DNA of 64,000 nt from Bacillota bacterium (GCA_021324295.1 JAJPJJ010000041.1:1-64000), one strand, 5' to 3'; shown: positions 1 to 8,738, counted from the first letter of the stretch. The notes: generated by a model not told the origin, from the letters alone. Numbers and translations are program-made.

Positions 1-891
1 ACGGTCGCCCGGATCACGTTCGTCCCGATCGCCGAGGAGGCCGTCGCGGTGGCCGCCCTCGAGCGCGGCGAGATCCAGGCGATGTGGACCCGCGGCAGCG
101 CCGAGGCAATCCGGCTGCTTCGAAGCAACCGGAACGTCACCGTAGACATCGTCCCGCGGCCAGGGTCCAACCGCTACCTCCTCGTCAACCCGGACTATCC
201 ACCTCTGCGCGACGTGAGGGTGCGCCGGGCGCTGGCATACGCGGTCGACAAGGCACAGATCGCGTCTGCCAGCGGAGGAACGATGACGCCGCTCGACCAC
301 ATCCTTCCGAACCTGCCGTGGCTCAGGGACGCCGCCAGGGCGGGCAAGTTTCCCGTCTACAGGCACGACCCGGGCCTCGCCAGGAAGCTTCTGGCCGAGG
401 CCGGCCAGCATCCCCTGAAGGTCACCCTAACGTTCACACTCCGCTCCCCGGACCCGGTCCTCGCCCAGATCGTCGGCGAGCAGTTCCGGCGCGTCGGCAT
501 CGACGTCGCCCTGGAGGGCCTCGAACACCGTGCGTGGAGCGCGCGGCTTCAGGCCAACCAGTTCCAGCTATCGCTCCTCGGACTCGGCCGGGGTCCCGAT
601 CCGGACGAGATCGCGCGGGACCTCCTGTCCACCGCGAGCTTCCCGCCCGGCGACAACCATTTCAAGTACGACCGCGCGGACGGGCTGCTCGACGCGGGGG
701 CCCGCGAGCGTGATCCGCAGCGCCGCCACCAGATCTACATCGCCTTGCTGAAGCAGGTCATGGCCGACCTGCCCTACATCCCGCTGGAGAACGACACCTT
801 GGTCGCGGCCTGGCGGGCGCCGATCAAGCGGATGGTCACGGGCATCGACAACGACTTCGACGCCTTCACGATCGAGACGACGAGACCCTGA
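1..891 (+). CDS. Peptide/nickel ABC transporter substrate-binding protein, C-terminal part (5' end outside window)
   Basis: The frame is open from base 1, so only the last 296 residues are present. They match the C-terminal lobe of family 5 extracellular solute-binding proteins (DppA/OppA type): a lobe-linker region with MWTRGSAEAIRLL, then the typical DVRVRRALAYAVDK block, and a C-terminal DLPYIPLENDTLVAAWR segment. Proteins of this family sit outside the membrane and deliver peptides or similar compounds to DppBC-type permeases, which lie 2.6 kb downstream on the same strand. It is clearly paralogous to the binding protein at 7052-8599, which has IWTRGNAEAVKLL at the equivalent place. The ligand cannot be told from the sequence. 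Confidence 0.9.
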   Translation, partial: TVARITFVPIAEEAVAVAALERGEIQAMWTRGSAEAIRLLRSNRNVTVDIVPRPGSNRYLLVNPDYPPLRDVRVRRALAYAVDKAQIASASGGTMTPLDHILPNLPWLRDAARAGKFPVYRHDPGLARKLLAEAGQHPLKVTLTFTLRSPDPVLAQIVGEQFRRVGIDVALEGLEHRAWSARLQANQFQLSLLGLGRGPDPDEIARDLLSTASFPPGDNHFKYDRADGLLDAGARERDPQRRHQIYIALLKQVMADLPYIPLENDTLVAAWRAPIKRMVTGIDNDFDAFTIETTRP

Positions 892-965
892 GCGCCGCGG
901 CGGGAGCACTGCGACAGGGAAGGACCGGACCCTGCGGCCGCGCGGCGACAGCGAGGAGGCGATGG

Positions 966-2072
966 ATGGTCACGTTCTTGAATAGCGAGCAGATTGCGCA
1001 GGTCCTCACACCGCAGCTCTGCCTGGATGCACTCGAGGAGGCGTACGCGGACCTCTCCGATCGAGCCGCGGTCAGCATGCTGGGCCGGGAGGTCGTGATG
1101 ACACGCCTCGCCGACAGGACCTTCCCCAACGCCGATCCAGGCAAAGCCTATTACACGCTGGAGATCCAGTCCGGGCTGATGCCCCGGTACGGCGTGGGCG
1201 CGATGCGGCTGAAATCCGACATGGTCTACTTCGCGGAGACCGAGACGGGGATCCGCAGGGACAAGATCCCGGTGGCCACCGGCCAGCAATACTGCGGTCT
1301 CATCATGTTGTTCAGCATCGAGAGGGTCGAGCCGGTGGCGGTCATGCCCGACGGGTTGATCCAGCGATTGCGCGTCGGCGCGACGAGCGCGCTGGGCGCC
1401 AAGTACCTCGCCCGGCCCGACGCGAAGACGGCGGGGATCCTGGGTGCGGGGTTCCAGGCGAGCGCGCAGCTCATGACCCTCAGGCTCGTGCGGCAGATCG
1501 ATCGCGTCAAAGTATTCAGCCCGACGCGCTCTCGCCGTGAGGCGTTCGCCGCCGAGATGCGCGAGCAGCTCGGGATCGACGTCGTGGCGGTAGACAGCGC
1601 CGCCGACGCGGCCAGGGGTGCCGATATCTTGCAGTCCGCGACCAACTCCAGGACGCCGACGATCGACCCCTCGATCGTCAGGCCAGGCATGCACATCGGG
1701 GTGATCGGTGTTGCGGAGGCCCACGAGGGAGTCGTTCAGAGGGCCGATGTGCTCGCCTCCAGCAGCCGGAAGCACCACAGCGGCTCGCACTTCGCGATCG
1801 CAAACGGCTCTGCCGCCGACATCTACGAGCCCGAGTTCCTCCACGGATGGTGGAAGGATGAAGCGTTGATGGACAGCTTCGTCATGCTTGGCGACGTGAT
1901 GCGGCGGCGGGCCCAGGGCCGCCGCACTTCGAGTGACATCACCTTCTACATCTCGGGGGGCGGTGCGCTCCAGTTCGCGGCCGTGGGCGCAAAGGTGCTG
2001 GAGGCCGCCCGCGCGCGCGGGTTGGGCACCGACGTGCCCGTCGAGTGGTTCCTCCAACCGTACCACCCATGA
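966..2072 (+). CDS. Ornithine cyclodeaminase / mu-crystallin family protein
   Basis: A 368-residue protein of the OCD/mu-crystallin family, NAD(P)-dependent enzymes acting on amino or imino acids (ornithine cyclodeaminase, alanine dehydrogenase, ketimine reductase). The Rossmann glycine motif GILGAGFQA lies at about residues 158-166, preceded by the family block LIQRLRVGATSALGAKYLARPDA; MRLKSDMV near residue 80 is at the usual substrate-lysine region. A GGAGG ribosome site lies 6 bases before the ATG. Its stop overlaps the ATG of the MmgE/PrpD gene (ATGA), so the two are translationally coupled. Many family members are not true ornithine cyclodeaminases, so only the family is assigned. Confidence 0.88.
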   Translation: MVTFLNSEQIAQVLTPQLCLDALEEAYADLSDRAAVSMLGREVVMTRLADRTFPNADPGKAYYTLEIQSGLMPRYGVGAMRLKSDMVYFAETETGIRRDKIPVATGQQYCGLIMLFSIERVEPVAVMPDGLIQRLRVGATSALGAKYLARPDAKTAGILGAGFQASAQLMTLRLVRQIDRVKVFSPTRSRREAFAAEMREQLGIDVVAVDSAADAARGADILQSATNSRTPTIDPSIVRPGMHIGVIGVAEAHEGVVQRADVLASSSRKHHSGSHFAIANGSAADIYEPEFLHGWWKDEALMDSFVMLGDVMRRRAQGRRTSSDITFYISGGGALQFAAVGAKVLEAARARGLGTDVPVEWFLQPYHP

Positions 2073-3442
2073 TCACCACCCGGTTGGCAGAGTTCGCCGC
2101 GTCACTCCAGCCCCACGACCTCTCGCCCAAGGCGCGCGCCACGGCAGGGCTGCTGGCGTTCGACCTGTTCGGGACGGCGTCGTTCGTCGGCCACCGCACT
2201 CCGTGGGGCCGGATCGTCACCGGGCTTGCGGCGGACGAGCTCCAGGGGCCACCCGTGGCGACGATCATCGGCACCGGCACACGTACGAGCTGTGCCGCCG
2301 CCGCGCTGGCCAACGGAACGCTTGCGATGGGATTCGAGTACGAGGACATGCACCCGATCTCGGGCGGGCATCCGTTCAGCATCGCCTTCCCCGCGGCCCT
2401 GGCCGCCGGGCAGTGGCAGCACCGGTCCGGCCTGGAGGTGCTCACCGCCGCAGCGGCAGGGTACGAGGTGGAGACGCGGATTGGCCTCGGGCTGCGCCCG
2501 GAGCGCGGCACATGGGTCGAGCGCGGGCTCTATCCGATCACTATGCTCGGCGTGTTCGGCTCCGCAGCGGCGGCCGCCCGCGCCTTGCGTCTGTCCCCCG
2601 AACAGACAGCCCACGCCCTCGGAATCGCTGGGTCGCACGCCTTCGGCACGATGCAGGCACACGCCGAGGGCACGATGACGCGTCGCCTCCACGGCGGCAA
2701 GGCCGCGGAGGTCGGGGTGGTCGCCGCCCTGCTCGCCCGCCGGGGGTTCACGGGGCCGACGGAGATCGTCGAGGGGCGCTACGGCTTCTTCAAGGTCTAT
2801 GCGACTGCGTCCGACGCGGCGGCGGTGACCGCGGACCTCGGATCGCGCCTGATGATCGAGGACGCCTGGCTCAAGTACTACCCGGTCAACGGTCTCTTTC
2901 AAGCTCCGATCGATGCCGCCCGCTCGCTGCAGGCCGAGCACGGGTTCACGGCGGCCGACGTGGTCGAAGTTCGAGCCACGATCGCGAGGGCGAGCCGCAT
3001 GCACGCGGAGAACGTACACACCAGCAGCGTGCGCGCCCAATTCAGCCTGCCCGTCTGCCTCGCGCTCGCCCTGCGGGATGGACGCCCCCGCCCGCAAGCG
3101 CTGCTGTCCGCAGTCACCGACCCCGAGGTGCTGCGTCTCGCCGAGAGGGTCCACGTGACACTCGATGCCAGGATCCCTGAGGGCCATCCCGACGCCACCC
3201 GCTTCGGCCGCGTGGAGGTTGCGCTCCGCACCGGGCAGGTGGTGCATCGGGAAGTCCTCTATCCGAGAGGACATCCCAAGAACCCGATGGGTTGGGAGGA
3301 CGTCCGCAGGAAGTTCGACGAGCTGCTCGATGGTTGGGTGGGGCCGGCGCACCGGGATGCGCTCGCCGAGCGGCTGGCCGCGTTCGACCGGCTCGATGAT
3401 ACGTCGACCCTAGACCTCGGCGTGCGCACGGAGAGCGGATGA
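2069..3442 (+). CDS. MmgE/PrpD family protein
   Basis: A 457-residue member of the MmgE/PrpD family, which includes 2-methylcitrate dehydratase and cis-aconitate decarboxylase but also many uncharacterised enzymes of small-acid catabolism. Visible family blocks are GFEYEDMHP near residue 90, GSHAFGTMQAHAEGTMTRRLHGGKA split around residues 195-215, and YPVNGLFQAP near 270. I chose the ATG at 2069, which overlaps the previous stop (ATGA), over an in-frame GTG 24 bases upstream. The neighbours are an OCD-family enzyme and a peptide-type ABC importer, not methylcitrate genes, so a role in degrading an imported compound is more likely than propionate metabolism. Confidence 0.88.
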   Translation: MITTRLAEFAASLQPHDLSPKARATAGLLAFDLFGTASFVGHRTPWGRIVTGLAADELQGPPVATIIGTGTRTSCAAAALANGTLAMGFEYEDMHPISGGHPFSIAFPAALAAGQWQHRSGLEVLTAAAAGYEVETRIGLGLRPERGTWVERGLYPITMLGVFGSAAAAARALRLSPEQTAHALGIAGSHAFGTMQAHAEGTMTRRLHGGKAAEVGVVAALLARRGFTGPTEIVEGRYGFFKVYATASDAAAVTADLGSRLMIEDAWLKYYPVNGLFQAPIDAARSLQAEHGFTAADVVEVRATIARASRMHAENVHTSSVRAQFSLPVCLALALRDGRPRPQALLSAVTDPEVLRLAERVHVTLDARIPEGHPDATRFGRVEVALRTGQVVHREVLYPRGHPKNPMGWEDVRRKFDELLDGWVGPAHRDALAERLAAFDRLDDTSTLDLGVRTESG

Positions 3443-3458
3443 GAGATCCCGCGCGGCG

Positions 3459-3501
3459 GCCCGGCGCCAGCGGGGCCACAGCCGCCCCGCTGGCGCCGGG
3501 C
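3459..3501. repeat. Perfect 18-bp inverted repeat between operon genes
   Basis: The left arm at 3459-3476 and the right arm at 3484-3501 are exact reverse complements (18 GC-rich pairs) around a 7-nt loop. It occupies the gap between the MmgE/PrpD stop and the permease start. There is no T-run after either arm, so it is not a classical intrinsic terminator. It may be an mRNA-stability element or attenuate transcription between the enzyme and transporter halves of the operon. Confidence 0.8.
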
Positions 3502-3517
3502 CCGCAGGCATAGCTCG

Positions 3518-4462
3518 ATGGGCGCGTACCTGGTTCGCCGCGTGCTGCTTGCGATTCCCACGCTTGGCTTGGTGCTGATCGCAACGTTCTTCCTCGTCCG
3601 CCTTACACCGGGTGACCCCGCAGCAGCATACCTGGAGGAAGTCACCGTGACACGATCGCAGCTCGAGGCGGTGCGCCACCAGCTCGGGCTCGACCGACCG
3701 GTCCCCGTGCAGCTTTTGTACTACGCGCATCGTGTGCTCCGGGGGGACCTGGGCCGGTCCTATTTCACGCATCAGCCTGTGCTCGCGATGATCGGCGCAC
3801 GCGCGGGGTTCACGCTGGAGCTGGCGCTTGCTGCGACGGTGCTGTCCGTCGTGCTCGGGGTGCCCCTTGGCGTCGTCGCGGCCAGCAAGCGCAACACGCT
3901 CCTGGACTACCTCGTCTCGACCGCGGCCGTCGTCTGTTACTCGATGCCGCGGTTCTGGGTAGGCCTGTTGCTCATCTTGACCTTCGCCGTCCGGCTGCCG
4001 TGGTTTCCGGTCATCGGCGCGGGGACTCCCGGCAACCCGATCGACCTCCTCCATCACCTGGTGCTGCCGGCCGTGGCGGTCGGGCTCTCCCGCGTCGCGC
4101 TGCTCGCCCGCATCACCCGCAGTTCCGTGCTGGAGGTGATCCAGCAGGGGTTCGTCCAAACCGCCCGGAGCAAGGGGCTGGCGGAGCGCGGGGTGCTGTT
4201 TCGCCACGCGCTCCGGAACGCACTCATCCCCGTGCTCACGGTGCTCGGTGTGGGCGTCGGCCACCTCATCGGCGGCTCGATCGTCGTCGAGGCCGTGTTC
4301 GTTCGCACGGGCCTCGGCACCCTGCTGGTACAGGCCATGCAGGGTCGCGACTATCCCGTGATCCAGGGAACGCTGCTGGTCTTTGCCCTCGGCATCGTGA
4401 TCGTCAACATGATCGTGGACGCGATGTATGCGCTCGCCGACCCCCGCGTCCGATACCGCTGA
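3518..4462 (+). CDS. Peptide-type ABC transporter permease, DppB-like
   Basis: A 314-residue inner-membrane permease of the DppB/OppB/NikB family: N-terminal helix (AYLVRRVLLAIPTLGLVLIA), the family block VRLTPGDPAA, and about six membrane segments. The EAA-type loop that contacts the ATPase is recognisable at TARSKGLAERGVLFRHALRNALIPV (about residues 212-236). It forms a heterodimer with the DppC-like protein encoded next, overlapping by 35 bases. No ATPase (DppD/DppF) gene is near, so ATPases must be supplied from elsewhere. The ribosome site is weak (GCAGG). Confidence 0.92.
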   Translation: MGAYLVRRVLLAIPTLGLVLIATFFLVRLTPGDPAAAYLEEVTVTRSQLEAVRHQLGLDRPVPVQLLYYAHRVLRGDLGRSYFTHQPVLAMIGARAGFTLELALAATVLSVVLGVPLGVVAASKRNTLLDYLVSTAAVVCYSMPRFWVGLLLILTFAVRLPWFPVIGAGTPGNPIDLLHHLVLPAVAVGLSRVALLARITRSSVLEVIQQGFVQTARSKGLAERGVLFRHALRNALIPVLTVLGVGVGHLIGGSIVVEAVFVRTGLGTLLVQAMQGRDYPVIQGTLLVFALGIVIVNMIVDAMYALADPRVRYR

Positions 4463-5333
4463 GGCGCCGCCGGCCGCGGCGGAACCGGTGGTGGCACCTC
4501 CGCGGTCCCGCCCGCCGGTCCTCCGCCACCGCGGAGCGACGCTCGGGCTCGCGATCCTGGCCACGCTCGCCGTGGTCGCCCTCGCGGCGCCATGGCTGGC
4601 ACCCCGGGATCCTCTGGCGCAGGATTTCACCCAGGTCCTCAAGGGGCCAGGCCGCGCCCACCTCCTGGGCACCGACCAGCTCGGGCGCGACATCCTCAGC
4701 CGCCTGATCTACGGCTCGCGAGCATCCCTCCTCGTGGGGTCGAGTGCCGTCCTGCTCGGCGGCGCGATCGGCACCGGGGCCGGCCTGCTTGGGGGGTTCT
4801 TCGGGGGCTGGGTGGATCGGGGCGTCGTGGGCGCGATCGACGTGTTCCTCTCCTTCCCTACGATCCTGCTCGCGCTCGCCTTCGTCGCGATCCTGGGAAG
4901 CGGGCTCGCCAACGTCATCGTGGCGATCGGCCTCGCGGTGTGGGCGGGCGTCGCACGGGTGATCCGCGGCGAGGCGATCCGCCTCCGGGAGCAGGACTTC
5001 GTGACCGCCGCGCGGGGGGTCGGGGCCGGCGACGCCCACATCCTCCGGCGCCACATCGCCCCGAACGTCATCGGCCCGCTCATCGTCGTATTGACCTTTG
5101 ACGTCGGCACCGCGATCCTCACGGAGGCGACGCTCGGGTTCCTGGGGATCGGCGTCCCTCCCCCTACGCCCACATGGGGGCGGGTCGTCAGCGAGGGACG
5201 TGATTACCTGCGCATCGCGCCATGGGCGATCACGTTCGGCGGGCTTGCGATCTCGATCACCGTGCTCGCGCTGAACCTCGTGGGCGACGGCCTGCGCGAC
5301 CTCCTCGACCCGAGGCTGCGCCACGAAGGATGA
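4428..5333 (+). CDS. Peptide-type ABC transporter permease, DppC-like
   Basis: A 301-residue partner permease of the DppC/OppC family. It has a short Ala/Pro-rich cytoplasmic N-terminus, a first membrane helix near residues 35-55, the DppC hallmark HLLGTDQLGRDILSRLIYGSR at about 78-97, and the EAA loop AARGVGAGDAHILRRHIAPN at about 195-215. The start codon lies inside the end of the DppB-like gene, indicating translational coupling. Together they make the channel of an importer probably fed by the binding proteins at 1-891 and 7052-8599. Confidence 0.92.
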   Translation: MRSPTPASDTAEAPPAAAEPVVAPPRSRPPVLRHRGATLGLAILATLAVVALAAPWLAPRDPLAQDFTQVLKGPGRAHLLGTDQLGRDILSRLIYGSRASLLVGSSAVLLGGAIGTGAGLLGGFFGGWVDRGVVGAIDVFLSFPTILLALAFVAILGSGLANVIVAIGLAVWAGVARVIRGEAIRLREQDFVTAARGVGAGDAHILRRHIAPNVIGPLIVVLTFDVGTAILTEATLGFLGIGVPPPTPTWGRVVSEGRDYLRIAPWAITFGGLAISITVLALNLVGDGLRDLLDPRLRHEG

Positions 5334-5432
5334 CGCATGAGGCGGCTCCGGTCGGGCCCCGGGGCGAGGCGCGCCCGGCTGCTCCAGCGCGACTACCGTT
5401 GACGACCTAGGACTATTGTGGCATTCTGTGGA

Positions 5433-5444
5433 ATACCAAGGTAT
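5433..5444. promoter_or_regulatory. Candidate operator: ATACC-AA-GGTAT
   Basis: A perfect 5-bp inverted repeat with a 2-nt centre lies in the gap before the CMD-family gene, in an AT-richer patch than its surroundings. The shape resembles binding sites of GntR/FCD-type regulators. No convincing -35/-10 pair could be assigned with it, so the call rests on symmetry alone. Confidence 0.3.
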
Positions 5445-5530
5445 GTACCTCGGGCTTGCGTCGCGAGACCTCGTCTGGCCACGGGCTCAGAGCCGGCTGC
5501 CGCCCCACCACGATCCTTCGGAGGTGACAG

Positions 5531-5989
5531 ATGTCGCAGGAGGTCGACACGCGGCACACGGTGGACCCCGACGCGCAGCGCGCGCGCGCCAAGCAGATCC
5601 GGCGGCGACTCTGGGGCGATTCAGAATCGCAGCGTCTGTCCGTGCTCGCCCAATTCGAGCCCCGACTCCGGGATGTGATCCTGCGTGAGCTGTACGGGAC
5701 GATCTACGCCGATGACCGGCTGTCCCTCGAGACACGCAGCCTATGCACGATCGCCAGCCTGGTCACGCAGGGAAGACCGCACCAACTGGAGAGCCACTTC
5801 CGCGCCGCGCTCCGCATCGGCATCCCCCTCGCCACCCTGTCGGCGCTCCTGGAGCACCTCGTGCTGTACACCGGTCTCCCTCTCGTCATCGACGCGTTCC
5901 GGGCGCTGGCGAAGATCGTCGAGGATGGCCACGGGCTCGACGGGGCGCCGTCTGACCCGCCGCCGGAATCGCCTGCTGACCGGAGCTAG
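5531..5989 (+). CDS. Carboxymuconolactone decarboxylase (CMD) family protein
   Basis: A 152-residue all-helical protein of the CMD/AhpD-like superfamily. The core LSLETRSLCTIASLVTQGRPHQLESHFRAALRIG (about residues 66-99) is the usual CMD stretch, but only one cysteine is present instead of the CxxC of AhpD-type peroxidases, pointing to the decarboxylase-like branch or a non-redox role. A very strong ribosome site (GGAGGTGACAG) precedes the ATG. It lies between the transporter genes and the deacylase, so it probably takes part in the same catabolic pathway; its reaction is unknown. Confidence 0.82.
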   Translation: MSQEVDTRHTVDPDAQRARAKQIRRRLWGDSESQRLSVLAQFEPRLRDVILRELYGTIYADDRLSLETRSLCTIASLVTQGRPHQLESHFRAALRIGIPLATLSALLEHLVLYTGLPLVIDAFRALAKIVEDGHGLDGAPSDPPPESPADRS

Positions 5990-6029
5990 CGAATTTCGCA
6001 CGACCTATTCCCGGAAGGAGGTGTTCGGG

Positions 6030-7031
6030 TTGGCGACGATCAGGGTTCGTGACGTTTCCGTCCCGCCGGGCCAGAAGACGTTCGCCGCGGTAAAGGTAGG
6101 TGAGTGGGCTGACGGGTCGGCCGTCAGCATCCCGGTGAGCATCGTCCACGGGCGCGACCCGGGCCCGATCGTCGCCGTCGCTGCCGGTATTCACGGCGAC
6201 GAGGTCGTCGGCACGGAGGCGGTGCGCCGCGTCACCGCGGAGCTGTTGAACCCCGCGACGCTGCGAGGAGCGGTGGTCGGCGTGCCGATCGTCAACGTCC
6301 CCTCGTACATTTTGAACGCCCGCACCAACGTCCTGGAAGACTACATCGGGTCGAACGACGCCTCCCGCCAACTCTGGACGGCTGAGCCGACGGGATCGCT
6401 GACCGAGCGGATCGCCTGCTTCCTGCGGGACGAGGTCCTTCCGCTGTGCGACGTCTACATCGACCTCCACTCGTCGGCCAAGGGGAGCACGAACTACCCG
6501 CGCGCGATCATCGCCGGCGAGTTTGCCAAGATGTCGCCGGCGCTGCGCAAAACATGCGACGAGCTCGGAGAGGCGTGCGGGTACGAATACGTCTTCAAGC
6601 CCCGGGCGTCCTCGTGGCCCGGCATGTACTTCCCGCCGTCCACCGCGTTCGAAGAGCGGCTGGGGAAGGCCCACATCGTGCTCGAAACCGGACACGCCCC
6701 GACGATCGCCGGCGCGGATGTGCTGGTCCGGGGTATCCGCAACATCCTCGTCCACCTGAAGATGATCGAGGGCACGATCGAGCGGTACGGGCCGATGACG
6801 CTCGTCGACCGGCTGGTCGCCATTCGCGGCAACCGGGGCGGGATCTGGCACCCGCGACACGAGATTCCGCACGTGACCACGGAGGGGGAGGTGCTCGGCC
6901 ACATCGCCGACCTGGCCGACTCGGTGGTCGAGGAGATCCGCGCCCCGGTCTCGGGGATCGCCATCAAGGTGGCCACCCAGGGGGCGGTCGCGACCGGAAC
7001 GCGGCTGTACGTCCTCGGCATCCCGTACTAA
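6030..7031 (+). CDS. Succinylglutamate desuccinylase / aspartoacylase-family zinc deacylase
   Basis: A 333-residue member of the M14-like AstE/AspA family, zinc enzymes that remove acyl groups from N-acyl amino acids or related amides. Zinc ligands are visible as AGIHGDE (H and E, about residues 50-56) and YIDLHSS (about 150), and the likely catalytic glutamate as VLETGHAP (about 215). I chose the TTG at 6030 because AAGGAGG lies about 8 bases before it; an in-frame GTG at 6021 overlaps that ribosome site. The gene follows the CMD gene by 40 bases and precedes a binding protein, suggesting the imported compound is an N-acylated or amide substrate. Confidence 0.85.
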   Translation: MATIRVRDVSVPPGQKTFAAVKVGEWADGSAVSIPVSIVHGRDPGPIVAVAAGIHGDEVVGTEAVRRVTAELLNPATLRGAVVGVPIVNVPSYILNARTNVLEDYIGSNDASRQLWTAEPTGSLTERIACFLRDEVLPLCDVYIDLHSSAKGSTNYPRAIIAGEFAKMSPALRKTCDELGEACGYEYVFKPRASSWPGMYFPPSTAFEERLGKAHIVLETGHAPTIAGADVLVRGIRNILVHLKMIEGTIERYGPMTLVDRLVAIRGNRGGIWHPRHEIPHVTTEGEVLGHIADLADSVVEEIRAPVSGIAIKVATQGAVATGTRLYVLGIPY

Positions 7032-7051
7032 AGCCCGCGAGGAGCCCCGAG

Positions 7052-8599
7052 ATGGTCCGCACGGTCGCGCTCATCACGATCCTGCTCCTGGGAGACGCCG
7101 CCCTCGGATTGAGCCCGGCCCGCGCGCAGGGCGACGGGCGGCCGGCGCTGCGCGTCCGCCTCCAATTCGCCAACCCCGGCGGCATTTACGACCCCGGCCG
7201 GCAGCGCTACACCTCGGACTACTTCGTGTACCCGAGTCTGTTCAACCAACTCGTGCGCTGGAAGCCCGGCACCGACGGCAGCATCCTCGAACCCGAGCTC
7301 GCCCAGCAGTGGACCGTGAGCCCCGACGGACGGACGTTCACCTTCATCCTGCGGAAAGGTGTCCAGTTCCACAAGGGCTTCGGCGAGCTCACGGCGGACG
7401 ACGTGGTCTTCACCTTCCAACGACAGATGACCCACCCCGCTATGAGCTACTACCAGCAGTCGCAACAAATCGCGCGGATCGCGGCGCCGGATCGGTACAC
7501 CGTCCGTATCCAGTTGAAGGACCCCAACGCCGCGTTCCTTCCGGGCTACCTCGCCTACATCCCCGGATTCATCGTATCCAAAAGGGCGGCGTTCCAGTAC
7601 GGGGACGCGTTCGCCAAGAACCCGGTCGGGACCGGCCCCTACGCGTTCGACCGCCTGACACCCGGGCATGAGGTCGTTGTCGTCGCCAACGACGCGTACT
7701 TCAAGGCACGCCCCCCTGTGAAGCAGATTACGTTCGCCCCGATCCCCGACGAGATCGTGGCGGCGGAGGCGCTGATCAAGGGCGAGTTCCAGGTCATCTG
7801 GACGCGGGGGAACGCCGAGGCCGTCAAGTTGCTCACACAGGCGCCCGGCGTCACGGTGACGCGGGAGATCGTGTACACGTCGCTCCGGCACGTCGCCTTC
7901 AGCGCGCAGTTCCAGCCCGCCCAGGATGCGCGAGTCCGGCGAGCGCTGTCCTACGCGATCAACCGCCAGCAGATCTCGGCCGCGCTGCCGGGGCTCGAGG
8001 TCCCGACGGACGTGGTGCGCACCAACAAGGTGTTCGGCGGGAGCCTGAACGTGACCCGATACCCCTACAGTCCTGAGAAGGCCAGGGCGCTGCTGCGAGA
8101 GGCCGGGTATCCCAACGGCTTCCACGTCACGCTGATGTTTCAGACCCGCTCCCCCGAGGACGTCCTGGCGAGCATCGTCCAGGCCGACTGGCGCGCGGTG
8201 GGCCTCAACGTCACGATGGATCCCACCGAGCCCGTGCGCGCTTTCGACCGCCGCCAGCACCTTGACTTCGAGGCCACGGTGGTGTCCCAGGGGCGCCCGG
8301 CGGATCCGGACCTCTCCTATTCCGCCATCTTCTACTCCAAGATCCGGGGAACGCCGGATAGCGGGGACTACATCGGATACACGGGCGTGGACGACCTGAT
8401 CCTCGCCGGGCGCCGCGAGCAGAACCGCCAGAAGCGCCAGCAGATCTACGAAGCCCTGCTGAGAAAGGTCCAGGACGATCTGCCGATCATCCCGCTGTCC
8501 TTCCAGGCATTCGTGGCGGCATGGCGCGCGCCGGTGGTCCGCATGGCGAACGGGGTCAACAACGACTTCCTCTCGGATACCATCCAAGTGCAGAAGTAG
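7052..8599 (+). CDS. Peptide/nickel ABC transporter substrate-binding protein
   Basis: A 515-residue extracellular solute-binding protein, family 5. It begins with a Sec-type signal peptide (MVRTVALITILLLGDAALG, Ala-rich cleavage zone near residue 28), then the typical blocks LAQQWTVSPDGRTFTFILRKGVQFH, ELTADDVVFTFQRQM and GTGPYAFDRLTPGHEVVV. It is a full-length paralogue of the truncated protein at the start of the window, so the operon carries two binding proteins for one permease pair. The ATG is preceded by GAGGAGCCCCGAG. The ligand is unknown. Confidence 0.93.
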   Translation: MVRTVALITILLLGDAALGLSPARAQGDGRPALRVRLQFANPGGIYDPGRQRYTSDYFVYPSLFNQLVRWKPGTDGSILEPELAQQWTVSPDGRTFTFILRKGVQFHKGFGELTADDVVFTFQRQMTHPAMSYYQQSQQIARIAAPDRYTVRIQLKDPNAAFLPGYLAYIPGFIVSKRAAFQYGDAFAKNPVGTGPYAFDRLTPGHEVVVVANDAYFKARPPVKQITFAPIPDEIVAAEALIKGEFQVIWTRGNAEAVKLLTQAPGVTVTREIVYTSLRHVAFSAQFQPAQDARVRRALSYAINRQQISAALPGLEVPTDVVRTNKVFGGSLNVTRYPYSPEKARALLREAGYPNGFHVTLMFQTRSPEDVLASIVQADWRAVGLNVTMDPTEPVRAFDRRQHLDFEATVVSQGRPADPDLSYSAIFYSKIRGTPDSGDYIGYTGVDDLILAGRREQNRQKRQQIYEALLRKVQDDLPIIPLSFQAFVAAWRAPVVRMANGVNNDFLSDTIQVQK

Positions 8600-8684
8600 A
8601 CCCCCCGGGCGACGCCGGCTCCAAATCACCCGGCTCACCGTGCGGAGGTCACCGGGGCCAGCCCCGTTGTCCTTCAACCGAAGG

Positions 8685-8738
8685 CCCGGAAGGAGTGCAC
8701 TCCCCGGGGCGGGAACCCCAGCCTGCACGATACGCCGC
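8685..8738 (+). promoter_or_regulatory. Conserved leader element, copy 1 (upstream of MBL-fold gene)
   Basis: Bases 8685-8724 align without gaps to 31245-31284, upstream of an unrelated gene: an identical 15-base block CCCGGAAGGAGTGCA, 8 variable bases, then a 17-base block matching at 13 positions. Both copies are closely followed by TACGCCGC (8731-8738 here). Copy 1 lies 62-116 bases before the MBL-fold start codon. The layout resembles the core of a glycine aptamer (GAAGGAG, then GAAAxCyCAGG), but its other hallmarks are missing, so no riboswitch class is assigned. Confidence 0.45.

Noticed and set aside
5335-5403. 21-residue open frame after the DppC-like gene
   Set aside because: Arg-rich random sequence with no ribosome site; probably chance.
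8685-8738. Glycine riboswitch
   Set aside because: The GAAGGAG and CAGG-like words are at the right distance in the second copy, but the 5' GGAGAG strand and the GCAA element are missing, and the first copy has CCCCAGCC instead.
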